Source of the DNA: Rhizobium mesoamericanum STM3625
GTDB lineage: Bacteria > Pseudomonadota > Alphaproteobacteria > Rhizobiales > Rhizobiaceae
Direction of reading: 5' to 3'
Assembly: GCF_000312665.1 (NCBI RefSeq)
Contig: NZ_HF536772.1
Span: 1,982,647 to 2,046,646 of the forward strand
Length of the DNA stretch: 64,000 bases
The position numbers and the translations under genes were made by a program. Positions 8,828 through 17,698 of the stretch are shown piece after piece; positions within the stretch are counted from its first letter, which is position 1, and each line of letters starts with the position of its first letter. Below the pieces are notes generated by a model. It had not been told where the DNA came from and made no database searches. It was given only the letters and a program-made list of their open reading frames with translations.

Positions 8828-11142
8828 CGACCGTTGTTAGGGATGTGCAGGGAAATGACGGTGCCGATGGCCTCGCGCGAGCGGATTTTCATCTTGCCCC
8901 CGTGAAGGGTCGTCAGAGACCGCGAGATCGCCAAACCAAGGCCAGAGCCTCCCTTGCTTTTCGCGTATTGGCTTTGCACCTGCTCGAATGGCTGGCCAAT
9001 TTTGCCGAGTGCGGCGCGGGGGATGCCGATGCCGGTGTCTGCAATCGTCAGCATGACACCGCTGTTGGTGCGGCGCGTGCGAACGGCGATGCGGCCGCCT
9101 TCATTGGTGAACTTAACCGCATTGGAGAGCAGGTTGAGCAGGATCTGCTTCATGGCGCGGCGGTCGGCGGTCAGCCGCATCCCATCGCAAATACGCTGTT
9201 CTACGAAGATATTCTTCTGTGCGGCCGGAATCGCGGTGAAGCGAAGGCTTTCCTCGATGAGGGGCGCAAGATCGATCGTCTCGAACTCGAGCTTCATATG
9301 GCCGGCTTCGATCTTCGACATGTCGAGAATGTCGCTAATAACGTTCAGGAGATGCTTGCCGCTGTCATGGATGTCGCGGGCATACTCATTGTACTTCGAC
9401 GAGCCAAGCGGGCCGAACATCTGGTCCTGCAGGATTTCGGAGAAGCCGAGGATTGCGTTAAGAGGCGTGCGGAGCTCGTGGGACATGTTTGCCAGGAACT
9501 CGCTCTTTGCCCGGTTTGCAGCTTCTGCGCGCTCCTTCTCGACAAGATAGTTTGAGTTCGCGACGGAGAGTGCAGCCTTCTGGCTTTCTAGGGTCTGGCG
9601 GGAGGCGGAGAGGTCGCCGATCGTTGCCATGAGCCGACGTTCGGAATCGCGCAAGCGCTCCTGGTTTCGCTTCAAAAGCGTGATATCGGTGCCGACTGAA
9701 ACCATGCCGCCATCGCGCGTGCGGCGCTCGTTAATCTGCAGCCAGCGTTCGTCGGCAAGCTGCACCTCGGTTGTGCGGGAATAGCCGGAGCCGTCAGCAT
9801 CTGCAATCCGCCGTTCGATTACCGGCCGTGCTGCCGCAGCGTTGACGACGCTATGTTCGGTCCCCGGCACCAGGACGCTATCGGGAAGTCCATATGCCTG
9901 CTGGAAATGCGTGTTGCACATCACAAGCCGGTCGTTCTTGTCCCAGAGCACGAAAGCTTCCGACGTGCATTCGATGGCGTCCGCCAGTCGCTGATCGGCC
10001 TCTGCGTAACGCTGCGCGAGGCGGTGCTGCTCCGTTACGTCCATCGCAATGCCGATCATATGGACACGGCCTGAATTGGTGCGGATCACCTGGGCGCGGG
10101 CGCGCATCCAGACGTAGTGACCACCGGCATGCCGCATGCGGAAGATCTGGTCGACTTGGCCGGCGTCGCCGCGAGCGATCGACCGGGCGATTTCGTAGAC
10201 GCCGCCGTCGTCCGGATGCATCAGACGGGCTGCATCGCTGAAGCACATCGTCCGGTCTGAGCCGGGAAGACCGAGCATCTCGTACATCGAGCGCGACCAG
10301 TAGAACTCGCGCCTGTCGAAATCGAAGTCCCAGAGACCGCAGCGGCCGCGCGACAGCGCCGTTTCGACACGAAGATTCGACTCCAGAAAAATGTCGTCGG
10401 CGTCGCGGGCGCGCTTCACCTGCATGTAGTAGGCATAGAGAATGACGAGGAGGATCGAGGAGATTCCGGCAAACAGAGTTACGTTGAGTGTAACTTCGTC
10501 GCGCCAGAGCTTGCCGATCCGTTCCAACGACGTTGCTGCAATGACGTAGCCGCCAGAGTTGCCGATGAGACTGATTTCCGCGTAGTGCGGAAGTCCGCTG
10601 ATTTTTGTCTCGATGACGCCGGCGCGATCACCAAAACGGCGAACCGCCGAGATCTCCGAGAAGAAATCGCCGACGCTGGCGCCGAGGTAAGCCGAGCCGG
10701 CAGCGGTTGCCGCAAAGACCTTGCCACTCGGCTGCACAAGCAGCACGAATGCGTCGTCATCCAGGCGATCCTGCGGCAAGAAGCGCGCCAGTCGAGCCTG
10801 TGCCTGCATGACGTCAGCGGTTTCGAATATATGGGGGGCATCGGCGAAGGCCGCAGCGGCGGTGGCAGCGGCGAGAGCGGTGGAATGACGGGCAGCGGCC
10901 TCCGTTCGTCCGTATTCAGAAACCATTCCGAAAAAGTGCGATGCAGCGACAACTGTAAGGAAGGCCACGATCAGGATCGGAATAATTCGCTTCAGCACGA
11001 TTTCGACCTGGGAGAGGCTGCGCGAAGACGACGAAGATAGGGTGGATCGCCGGGCTGAAAAGCTGTCCCGCCAGGCCAGGAGGCCGTCGAAATCGACACG
11101 CAGCCGCCCCTCGGCTGCGGTTGCCCGCCGCACGTTCATCAT
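8824..11142 (-). CDS. pleC: PleC-like PAS sensor histidine kinase, probable cell-cycle/polarity kinase
   Basis: A 772-residue hybrid-free kinase. Two membrane segments (about 48-70 and 225-247) bracket a periplasmic region of about 150 residues; two PAS domains follow (about 260-375 and 385-495), then a coiled coil, HisKA with the H box NMSHELRTPLNAI, and HATPase_c with NLLSNAVKFT, DTGIGI and GGSGLGLAI. The segment after the H box (MFGPLGSSKYNEYARDIHDS, then LLNVISDILDMSKIEAG) is the signature of the PleC/PdhS kinases that act on DivK and PleD in alphaproteobacteria. In S. meliloti pleC, as I recall, sits beside glnE and pepN, which fits. The domain-level call is firm; assignment to PleC rather than another PdhS-type kinase rests on this synteny. 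Confidence 0.75.
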   Translation of the reverse strand: MMNVRRATAAEGRLRVDFDGLLAWRDSFSARRSTLSSSSSRSLSQVEIVLKRIIPILIVAFLTVVAASHFFGMVSEYGRTEAAARHSTALAAATAAAAFADAPHIFETADVMQAQARLARFLPQDRLDDDAFVLLVQPSGKVFAATAAGSAYLGASVGDFFSEISAVRRFGDRAGVIETKISGLPHYAEISLIGNSGGYVIAATSLERIGKLWRDEVTLNVTLFAGISSILLVILYAYYMQVKRARDADDIFLESNLRVETALSRGRCGLWDFDFDRREFYWSRSMYEMLGLPGSDRTMCFSDAARLMHPDDGGVYEIARSIARGDAGQVDQIFRMRHAGGHYVWMRARAQVIRTNSGRVHMIGIAMDVTEQHRLAQRYAEADQRLADAIECTSEAFVLWDKNDRLVMCNTHFQQAYGLPDSVLVPGTEHSVVNAAAARPVIERRIADADGSGYSRTTEVQLADERWLQINERRTRDGGMVSVGTDITLLKRNQERLRDSERRLMATIGDLSASRQTLESQKAALSVANSNYLVEKERAEAANRAKSEFLANMSHELRTPLNAILGFSEILQDQMFGPLGSSKYNEYARDIHDSGKHLLNVISDILDMSKIEAGHMKLEFETIDLAPLIEESLRFTAIPAAQKNIFVEQRICDGMRLTADRRAMKQILLNLLSNAVKFTNEGGRIAVRTRRTNSGVMLTIADTGIGIPRAALGKIGQPFEQVQSQYAKSKGGSGLGLAISRSLTTLHGGKMKIRSREAIGTVISLHIPNNGR

Positions 11143-11325
11143 CTCTTCAGCCTTGATCCCTCGTGTGATTCGCGGCGCCGCTCGCCCGAACCTAACTCAA
11201 TGAATCACTGGCGATTCGCCTTGTCCAGAGGAAAAGGTAAAAATCTGTTAACTGATTCTAGATGCTGAATTTTCTTTGGCGATCGGACTGCCGCTGCAAG
11301 CGTTGCAGCAGCAATCGATGGCAAA

Positions 11326-13974
11326 TCACCCTTTCAGAGTGCGTTCGACAATGTCGCGGACGTCGGTCGAAAGGTCGGGCACGCGTTCAATTTCCAGCAG
11401 GGCGGCGCGCGCATGATCTTGCCTAACTGGCTCAAGGGATCGCCAGGAACGCATTGACGTCAGAATGCGGGCGGCCAACTGAGGGTTGCGCTGATCAATG
11501 TCGAGGATCTCATGCGCTAGGAAGCGGTAGCCTGCGCCATCGACACGGCCGAATCCGGTCGGATTGGCGAAAGCGAAAGTTCCGATCAGCGAACGGACGC
11601 GATTGGGATTGGTCCTCTTGAATAGAGGGTTCTCCATCAGCGTCTTTACCCGATCGAGCGTACCGGCGCCTGGTATGGTGGCTTGGACGGAAAACCATTT
11701 GTCGAGGACCAGCGCGTTCTCCGAGAAGCGATCCTTGAAGAACGACAATGCTTCAAAAGCTTCAGGACGATCCGGGAAGCGATGAGCAAGGACCGTCAAC
11801 GCGTGCAACAGGTCAGTCATGTTATTTGCGGCATCGAAGGCCGCTTTGGCGCGTGCCGGCGAATTCTCGGCATAAGCGAGGTAGGTCAGCGCGGCATTGC
11901 GCAAAGCACGGCGGCCGGCACTCGTGGCGTCGGGGCTGAAAGCGCCTGGCGTCGTCATAGCGTCGTAGAGTGCAAGGAATGTGTCCTGTCCGGCGTCCGC
12001 GACTTGCTTCATCACAGCCTGGCGTCCGGCATGGATCGCGTCCGGATCGTTATCGCCGCCGAGTTCTCGGGCGATATCAGCTTCACTCGGCAGCGCCAGG
12101 GCCTGGGCGCGGAAGGCGGGCTCGAGGCTCTCGTCGGCCGCGGCCGCTACAAGGGTATCGACGAATGTTGCTTCAGAGCCGACGGCTTTTCCTTCGCGGG
12201 CATCGCGCGCCGCGTTCAGGAGGTTCGGGAGCGCAAGGTCGGTCAGGGCCTGCCAGCGTGCGAAATGGTCCGTTTCATGGCGTGCGAGCAGCGCTAAGTC
12301 GGCGGGCGACTGGTCGAAGTGGAGGTTGATCGGTGCCGAGAAACTGCGATTGATCGAGACCACTGGTCGCGACGGGATGCCCTGAAATACGACCGTTTGC
12401 GTGCGTTTGGTCAGATGCAGAATGTTGCCGGCATACTCCGCACCGTCGACCGAGGCCGGAGCTATGGTGAGCCCATCTTCCGCGAAGAGCTGCAGATTGA
12501 GCGGAATGTGCATCGGCTTTTTCTCGGACTGGCCGGGCGTCGCCGGAATCATCTGCTCCAGCGAGAGGCTGAAGGTCTTTGCGGCCCCATCGTAGGAGCC
12601 GGAGGCCGTGATCAGCGGCGTGCCCGCCTGATGGTACCAGAGCGAGAACTGTGCAAGGTTGCGCCCGCTGGCATCCTCGAAGCATTTAACGAAGTCCTCG
12701 ATCGTCACTGCTTGGCCATCGTGACGATCGAAGTAGAGGTCCATGCCCTTCTTGAAAGTATCCTTGCCAAGCAGCGTCGCGATCATGCGCGTGACTTCGC
12801 TGCCTTTCTCGTAGACGGTCGTCGTATAGAAGTTATTGATCTCGCGATACTTCGTGGGCCTGACCGGATGCGCGAGCGGACCTGCATCCTCCGGGAACTG
12901 TTCGGATTTCAGGTGGCGGACCTCGGCGATGCGCTTTACTGGGCGCGAGCGCTGATCGGCCGAGAACTCGTGATCGCGATAGACAGTCAGTCCTTCCTTC
13001 AGGCACAGCTGAAACCAGTCGCGGCAGGTGATGCGGTTGCCGGTCCAATTATGGAAGTATTCGTGGGCGATGATCGCTTCGATGTTGGCGTAGTCGCTGT
13101 CCGTGGCGGTCTCGGGATCGGCAAGGACGTACTTGTCGTTGAAGACATTGAGCCCCTTGTTCTCCATAGCGCCCATGTTGAAGTCGGATACGGCGACGAT
13201 CATGAAGATTTCGAGATCATACTCGCGTCCGAAGACTTCCTCGTCCCACTTCATCGACCGCTTCAGTGCGTCCATTGCGTAAGCCGCGCGCGGCTCCTTG
13301 CCATGCTCGACATAGATCTTCAGCGCGACCTCGCGACCGGACATGGTCGTGAACGTATCTTCGATGACCCCGAGATCGCCGGCGACCAATGCGAAAAGAT
13401 AGCTTGGCTTGGGATGCGGATCGAACCAGGCGCCGAAATGCTTGCCTTCGCCATAGCCAGCACCGCCGAGGAAGTTGCCGTTCGACAGCAGTACCGGATT
13501 GGCGGCCTTGTCGGCTATGATGTTGACAGTGTACGGCGCGAGAACGTCTGGGCGGTCCGGGAAATAGGTAATACGCCGGAAGCCTTCGGCTTCACACTGC
13601 GTGCAGTAGATCCCGCCGGTGCGGTAGAGGCCCATCAGCTGCGTGTTGGCTTCGGGATTGATGACCGTCGTGATCGTCAGTTCGAACGGTTCGGACGCGG
13701 GCAAATCGCGGACTGTTAGGCTTGCAGGCGTCGCCGTGTATTGCTCTGCCGGCATCTCCGTCTGGTCGAACAACAGTCCAGAAAGCACCAATTCATCGCC
13801 ATCGAGCACAAGCGGGGCTTTGGGGTCTGAGCCTTCGCGGCGGTGAAAGATCAGGCGTGCTTCAACCTTGGTGGCTGTAGGATCAAGTTCAAAGGTGAGA
13901 TCCACGCGTTCCAGGACGAATTCGGTGGGCTGGTAGTCTGCCAGATTGATGACCTGGCCGGTATCTGTACGCAT
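11326..13974 (-). CDS. pepN: Aminopeptidase N (M1 zinc metalloprotease)
   Basis: Cytoplasmic aminopeptidase of about 882 residues that removes N-terminal amino acids from peptides. The M1 hallmarks are present: exopeptidase motif GAMEN at 268-272, and zinc site HEYFH (304-308) with the third ligand E327, spaced as HEXXH-x18-E. Long C-terminal helical domain as in E. coli PepN. I chose ATG 13974 (AGGGA six bases upstream) over an in-frame start 63 bases earlier. A 183-base spacer separates its 3' end from the start of the PleC-like gene, so the two may not be cotranscribed. Confidence 0.96.
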   Translation of the reverse strand: MRTDTGQVINLADYQPTEFVLERVDLTFELDPTATKVEARLIFHRREGSDPKAPLVLDGDELVLSGLLFDQTEMPAEQYTATPASLTVRDLPASEPFELTITTVINPEANTQLMGLYRTGGIYCTQCEAEGFRRITYFPDRPDVLAPYTVNIIADKAANPVLLSNGNFLGGAGYGEGKHFGAWFDPHPKPSYLFALVAGDLGVIEDTFTTMSGREVALKIYVEHGKEPRAAYAMDALKRSMKWDEEVFGREYDLEIFMIVAVSDFNMGAMENKGLNVFNDKYVLADPETATDSDYANIEAIIAHEYFHNWTGNRITCRDWFQLCLKEGLTVYRDHEFSADQRSRPVKRIAEVRHLKSEQFPEDAGPLAHPVRPTKYREINNFYTTTVYEKGSEVTRMIATLLGKDTFKKGMDLYFDRHDGQAVTIEDFVKCFEDASGRNLAQFSLWYHQAGTPLITASGSYDGAAKTFSLSLEQMIPATPGQSEKKPMHIPLNLQLFAEDGLTIAPASVDGAEYAGNILHLTKRTQTVVFQGIPSRPVVSINRSFSAPINLHFDQSPADLALLARHETDHFARWQALTDLALPNLLNAARDAREGKAVGSEATFVDTLVAAAADESLEPAFRAQALALPSEADIARELGGDNDPDAIHAGRQAVMKQVADAGQDTFLALYDAMTTPGAFSPDATSAGRRALRNAALTYLAYAENSPARAKAAFDAANNMTDLLHALTVLAHRFPDRPEAFEALSFFKDRFSENALVLDKWFSVQATIPGAGTLDRVKTLMENPLFKRTNPNRVRSLIGTFAFANPTGFGRVDGAGYRFLAHEILDIDQRNPQLAARILTSMRSWRSLEPVRQDHARAALLEIERVPDLSTDVRDIVERTLKG

Positions 13975-14340
13975 GGTGTTCCCTGAAGACCTTGAGCGGA
14001 TGACTGGGTCGTAAGCGGAGTGGGCACTCCACAACAAATTTTGACGGCATGATTACATTAAAGTCTGAACCAAAGTTAAAGCCAAATGACGGCAGCGGAA
14101 GATTTGGAGGTATCGGACGCGGCTATATTGGGGCGGATCCGCGAGTAGGATTTTAACTGGGTCCAGCTGGTGCATGATTCGTACCGATTCATTCGGTCCG
14201 CCAGTCTATTTAGATTGCTCGATCATCTGGAAACTTTCCAATTTTCCGTCTGTTCATACGGCGCGACTGCTGTCACAGTCAGGACGCGTCGAGTCTGGCG
14301 CGTCCTCCTACCTCCCAATAGCAATACAAGAGTTCAAGAC
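13975..14340. other. Divergent intergenic region pepN / EamA transporter
   Basis: 366 bases between two divergent genes. It must hold promoters for both. There is an AT-richer core around 14035-14085 and a possible in-frame upstream extension of the EamA gene from 14170, but its translation is not membrane-like and I do not accept it. No RNA gene or repeat seen. Confidence 0.4.
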
Positions 14341-15270
14341 ATGCGACCGGCTACGGGAAACCCGATGAGGGGCATTGCGTTCAAGGTCGGTTCGGTGCTC
14401 GTCTTTCTTGCAATGCAGACCTTCATTAAGCTCGCCGGCAGCGACATTGCGCCAGGGCAGGTGACCTTCTGCCGCTCCTTCTTCGCATTGTTTCCGATCA
14501 TGAGCTACCTCGGTTATCAGGGCCAGTTGCGGTCGTCATTCTACACCGCCAATCCGGTCGGCCACCTGAAGAGAGGAACGCTCGGCATCATCTCTATGGG
14601 ACTCGGTTTTTACGGGCTGCTGCATCTGCCGCTGCCGGAGGCGATTGCGCTTGGTTACGCTATGCCGCTTGTGGCCGTGGTTTTTGCAGCATTGTTCCTC
14701 GGCGAGACCGTACGAATCTATCGCTGGAGCGCGGTGCTTTTCGGGATGGTGGGTGTCGCTATCATATCCTGGCCGAAGCTCACGCTGTTCCGCGAGGGCG
14801 GCATCCATGCCGAGCAGGCAATAGGTGCAATCTCGGTCCTGATGGCCTCGGTGCTGGGCGGCATGGCCATGATCCAGGTGCGACGATTGGTCGAGGAAGA
14901 GAAGACCGCAACAATCGTTCTCTATTTTTCGATCACCGCCGCGGCGTTCTCACTCGTGACGGTTCCATTCGGCTGGCAGGCCCTTGATCTGAAACCGCAA
15001 TTGTTTCTCGTTGCAGCCGGTTTCTGTGGAGGTATTGCGCAGATCCTGTTGACGGAGAGCTATCGACACGCGGATGTTTCGACGGTTGCTCCGTTCGAGT
15101 ACACATCGATCGTTCTCGGCAGCGTTATTGCTTACCTGGTCTTTGGTGATGTCCCCGGTGGCAGCACGCTTGTGGGCACCGCGATTGTCGTGGCTGCCGG
15201 GATATTTATCATCTACCGCGAACGCCAGCTTGATCTGGAGCGCCGCGCAGCGCGGCAAGCAGGTTCATAA
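14341..15270 (+). CDS. EamA/DMT-family permease
   Basis: A 309-residue integral membrane protein with ten predicted helices in two EamA repeats; the first starts at the N-terminus and the second at about residue 160. Family members export amino acids, nucleosides or other small metabolites. The frame is open further upstream, but the hydrophobic core begins just after ATG 14341 and the length then matches the family. The ribosome-binding site (CAAGA) is weak. The C-terminus is short and basic. Substrate unknown. Confidence 0.8.
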   Translation: MRPATGNPMRGIAFKVGSVLVFLAMQTFIKLAGSDIAPGQVTFCRSFFALFPIMSYLGYQGQLRSSFYTANPVGHLKRGTLGIISMGLGFYGLLHLPLPEAIALGYAMPLVAVVFAALFLGETVRIYRWSAVLFGMVGVAIISWPKLTLFREGGIHAEQAIGAISVLMASVLGGMAMIQVRRLVEEEKTATIVLYFSITAAAFSLVTVPFGWQALDLKPQLFLVAAGFCGGIAQILLTESYRHADVSTVAPFEYTSIVLGSVIAYLVFGDVPGGSTLVGTAIVVAAGIFIIYRERQLDLERRAARQAGS

Positions 15271-15479
15271 AGTGGCCCCATCTTGGCATTGTGATCGCCC
15301 CGTGGAAGTTCTCGCGCATTGCGGGAGAAAATCAACGAAATAGTGAACGACGTGCGAACGGTTGTTGCGCCTTATGAACTTGACGAATCTTCACCTATTC
15401 GGGAATGCGCATGTTGCGGGTTGATCGACCTCACGGCACCAAGTGGTTGCCGAGCCGATGACCCTGTATTGGGAGAAAA

Positions 15480-16328
15480 ATGCCTTTCAGTGCCGAAGAC
15501 TTGGTTGCGAACCCGAAATTCATACTAACCCTGCGCTTTCACGCTGGACGAATGCGCGGCATGTTCGATGCAGGCCCGCGGCTGGCACGACTGCTCGCTT
15601 CCCAGCAAAGGTGGCTGCTGACCCAGACCGCCTATGCCCTTGCCATGGAACGCGATCCGGCTGATCCGGCTTCGGGCTTCACGGCCGTTCGGCTGACGGG
15701 CGAGATCACATCCCTGAAAGTGGCCAGTCGCAACACCGTGCTGAGCTTCATCGACGAACTCCTTACTTACCGCTTCATAGCCTATGAGCCGGGGGCGGAG
15801 CGGCGCCGTCCCCGCCACTTCGAACCCGCAGAAATCAGTCATCAGGCAATATTTGGATGGCTCGTCTCGAACCTGGGAGCTCTTGACTTGGTGGACGGTG
15901 GGAGCCGGGCTGCACACGTCGAGGCGCATCCGGAATTGGTTCGGATCCTTCAGCCGCGTATCGCGCGCAATTGCCTTCGAGATCCGCTGTGGCGAGACCC
16001 CGCAGAGCATGTGGGGCTTTTCCTGTGGAACGACGCCGGCAGTCTGATCGTCGATCACTTGGTATCCCGAATGGATGTGGGAAATGACCCCAAGCACGTT
16101 ATTGTCGGTCATGTCGACAGTCGCGCTCTTGCTGCCGATTTCATGATATCACGCACGCACTTGCAGCGCCTTTTTGCCAAGGCAGCGCAGCAGGGATGCA
16201 TTGGCTGGGAGACGAGCGAACGGAAACCTCTGCTCTGGATGTCCCGCTCATTCCTCGAACAGTATAGTCAGTGGCAGGCAATCAAGTTCGCTTATGTGGA
16301 TGAAGCGTTCCAATGGGGAACGAGATAA
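15480..16328 (+). CDS. Unassigned protein with two winged-helix-like segments, probable regulator
   Basis: 282 residues, soluble, no signal peptide or membrane segment. I do not recognise a named family. Residues about 36-105 look like a MarR-type winged helix (TGEITSLKVASRNTVLSFIDEL as recognition region), and residues about 220-270 resemble a second helix-turn-helix (MISRTHLQRLFAKAAQQGCI, then WE and a basic turn). The mirrored arrangement suggests a protein that carries two DNA-binding units in one chain. GGGAG lies four to five bases before the ATG. It stands alone between two gaps, so context does not help. Regulator is an inference from the fold only. Confidence 0.6.
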   Translation: MPFSAEDLVANPKFILTLRFHAGRMRGMFDAGPRLARLLASQQRWLLTQTAYALAMERDPADPASGFTAVRLTGEITSLKVASRNTVLSFIDELLTYRFIAYEPGAERRRPRHFEPAEISHQAIFGWLVSNLGALDLVDGGSRAAHVEAHPELVRILQPRIARNCLRDPLWRDPAEHVGLFLWNDAGSLIVDHLVSRMDVGNDPKHVIVGHVDSRALAADFMISRTHLQRLFAKAAQQGCIGWETSERKPLLWMSRSFLEQYSQWQAIKFAYVDEAFQWGTR

Positions 16329-16767
16329 TCGCGACAAAGCGTCGCCCACGAAGCGGTCAGATAGTCGAAAATGTGCCTGGCGCTAAGGCTGCGCAACGGG
16401 AAGGCCGACAAGTGCCGGCCTCGACCTCAATATTGCTGAAAATCCGCAAAGATCGCTGCAGGGCGCGCGATTCGGCCGCTTGCGCCAGTACCCCGAGCAA
16501 CCATTTGCTCGTTCGTGGCGAAGCCGATACGGCTGTAGCTTTGCGTTGTGCGACCCTGCTCATTGGCAAGGCGAAGGGTTTCAAACCCGCTGTGGATTGG
16601 TCGAAAACGTGCCGTCATTGCCTTGGTTCCTGTTGATTCCTCCCAAGACACACCGCTATATTGCACTGCAGCATGAAGTTTTCAATGCGTCAGAATAACG
16701 AGCAGATATGCGCAAAGCGCATAGATGTTTTAAAAAAGCATTCATAATTGCTCATTTTGACAGCAAA
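16329..16767. other. Intergenic region without a recognisable gene
   Basis: 439 bases between convergent genes. Open frames on both strands (up to about 80 codons) lack ribosome-binding sites and family resemblance. The part next to the uracil-DNA glycosylase gene (16690-16767) is AT-rich with a short GCGC-AAA-GCGC inverted repeat at about 16710, possibly a transcript end. Confidence 0.4.
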
Positions 16768-17640
16768 TCAGAGTGCTGCCAGTTTGGCCTGAAAAGCCAA
16801 AAGATCGTTCCAGGCGAGGCGCTTATTGATGGGGGCCGTCAATAGATCCTGTGGATGCAATGTCGCGATTGCAGGAACGACGCGGTTTGCGACCGCGATC
16901 TCCCGCCAATGCCCGCGCAGACCGTGAATAGTATCGTTCTCTCCAAAAAAGACCCGGGCAGCAAAATTGCCGAGCACGAGAATTGCCTTCGGTTCGGCAA
17001 GGGCGATCTGCCGCTCGATGAAAGGGCGGCAGATGTCCATCTCGGCGGTCGACGCAATGCGGTTGCCTGGTGGTCGCCAGGGAATGACCTGTGTCAGTAA
17101 TATGGTATCGCGCTGCAGGCCGATTGCCGCGAGCATCTTATCGAGCAGTTGGCCAGGTCGTCCGGAAAAAGGTTGACCTTCTCGGTCATCGTCAGCGCTC
17201 GGGGCTGAACCGATCACCATGATTCCGCTCGCCACATCTCCGCTCGCGAAGATCGTCGAGCGTGCGCTGTGCTTAAGGTTGCAGCCATTGAATGCCTCAA
17301 TCGCCGTCTTCAGCTCGGCCAGTGAGCGGGCGCTCTCAGCAGCAAGGCGCGCCTGTTGTACGGCCTCCCCATCGGGGATTGACGGTTGCGGTCGCTGAGC
17401 GGTGCGTTCGGGGGAAGGGGCATTCCTTTGTGTTGGCTGTGCCGCCGGGCGAGACGAGGATTCCCGGGATTCGGTAGCCTGCGGGGAGGTGGCCGCACTC
17501 CGTCGCGCCGCCTTCATTGCCTCGAACTCGGCGAAGCGGTCGACAGCTTCCTCTTCGAGCAACCACTCCACGCCGGCTTCCGCATGGAAATGCAATAGGG
17601 CTGCGAGTTCGCCCGCAGAGAGTTCGTTGACGGAGATCAT
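16768..17640 (-). CDS. Uracil-DNA glycosylase superfamily protein (family 4-like) with altered motifs
   Basis: 290 residues: a helical N-terminus, a low-complexity linker (about 45-90, rich in Ser, Pro, Gln, Arg) and a UDG fold from about 110. Recognition comes from GQPFSGRPGQLLDKML, WRPPGNR, CRPFIERQI and the C-terminal LHPQDLL (H262). Two departures are visible. The catalytic motif of family 4 (GEAPG followed by acidic residues) reads GSAPS at 144-148. Of the four cysteines that bind the 4Fe-4S cluster in classical family 4, only C120 and C204 remain; the others are K123 and W189. Cluster loss is known in some alphaproteobacterial members; the GSAPS change is odder. Likely a uracil-repair enzyme or derivative; activity uncertain. 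Confidence 0.85.
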   Translation of the reverse strand: MISVNELSAGELAALLHFHAEAGVEWLLEEEAVDRFAEFEAMKAARRSAATSPQATESRESSSRPAAQPTQRNAPSPERTAQRPQPSIPDGEAVQQARLAAESARSLAELKTAIEAFNGCNLKHSARSTIFASGDVASGIMVIGSAPSADDDREGQPFSGRPGQLLDKMLAAIGLQRDTILLTQVIPWRPPGNRIASTAEMDICRPFIERQIALAEPKAILVLGNFAARVFFGENDTIHGLRGHWREIAVANRVVPAIATLHPQDLLTAPINKRLAWNDLLAFQAKLAAL

Positions 17641-17698
17641 GGGGCGACTTTAGCGAAGCCCAGACGTCAATGAAAGAGTGTACTGGCTGCAAGCAGAC

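Noticed and set aside
13975..14340. Upstream start for the EamA gene at 14170
   Set aside because: The added 57 residues are not membrane-like or family-like, and the spacing to helix 1 becomes abnormal.
16427..16666. 79-codon minus-strand frame in the 16.3-16.8 kb gap
   Set aside because: No family resemblance and competing frames on the other strand.
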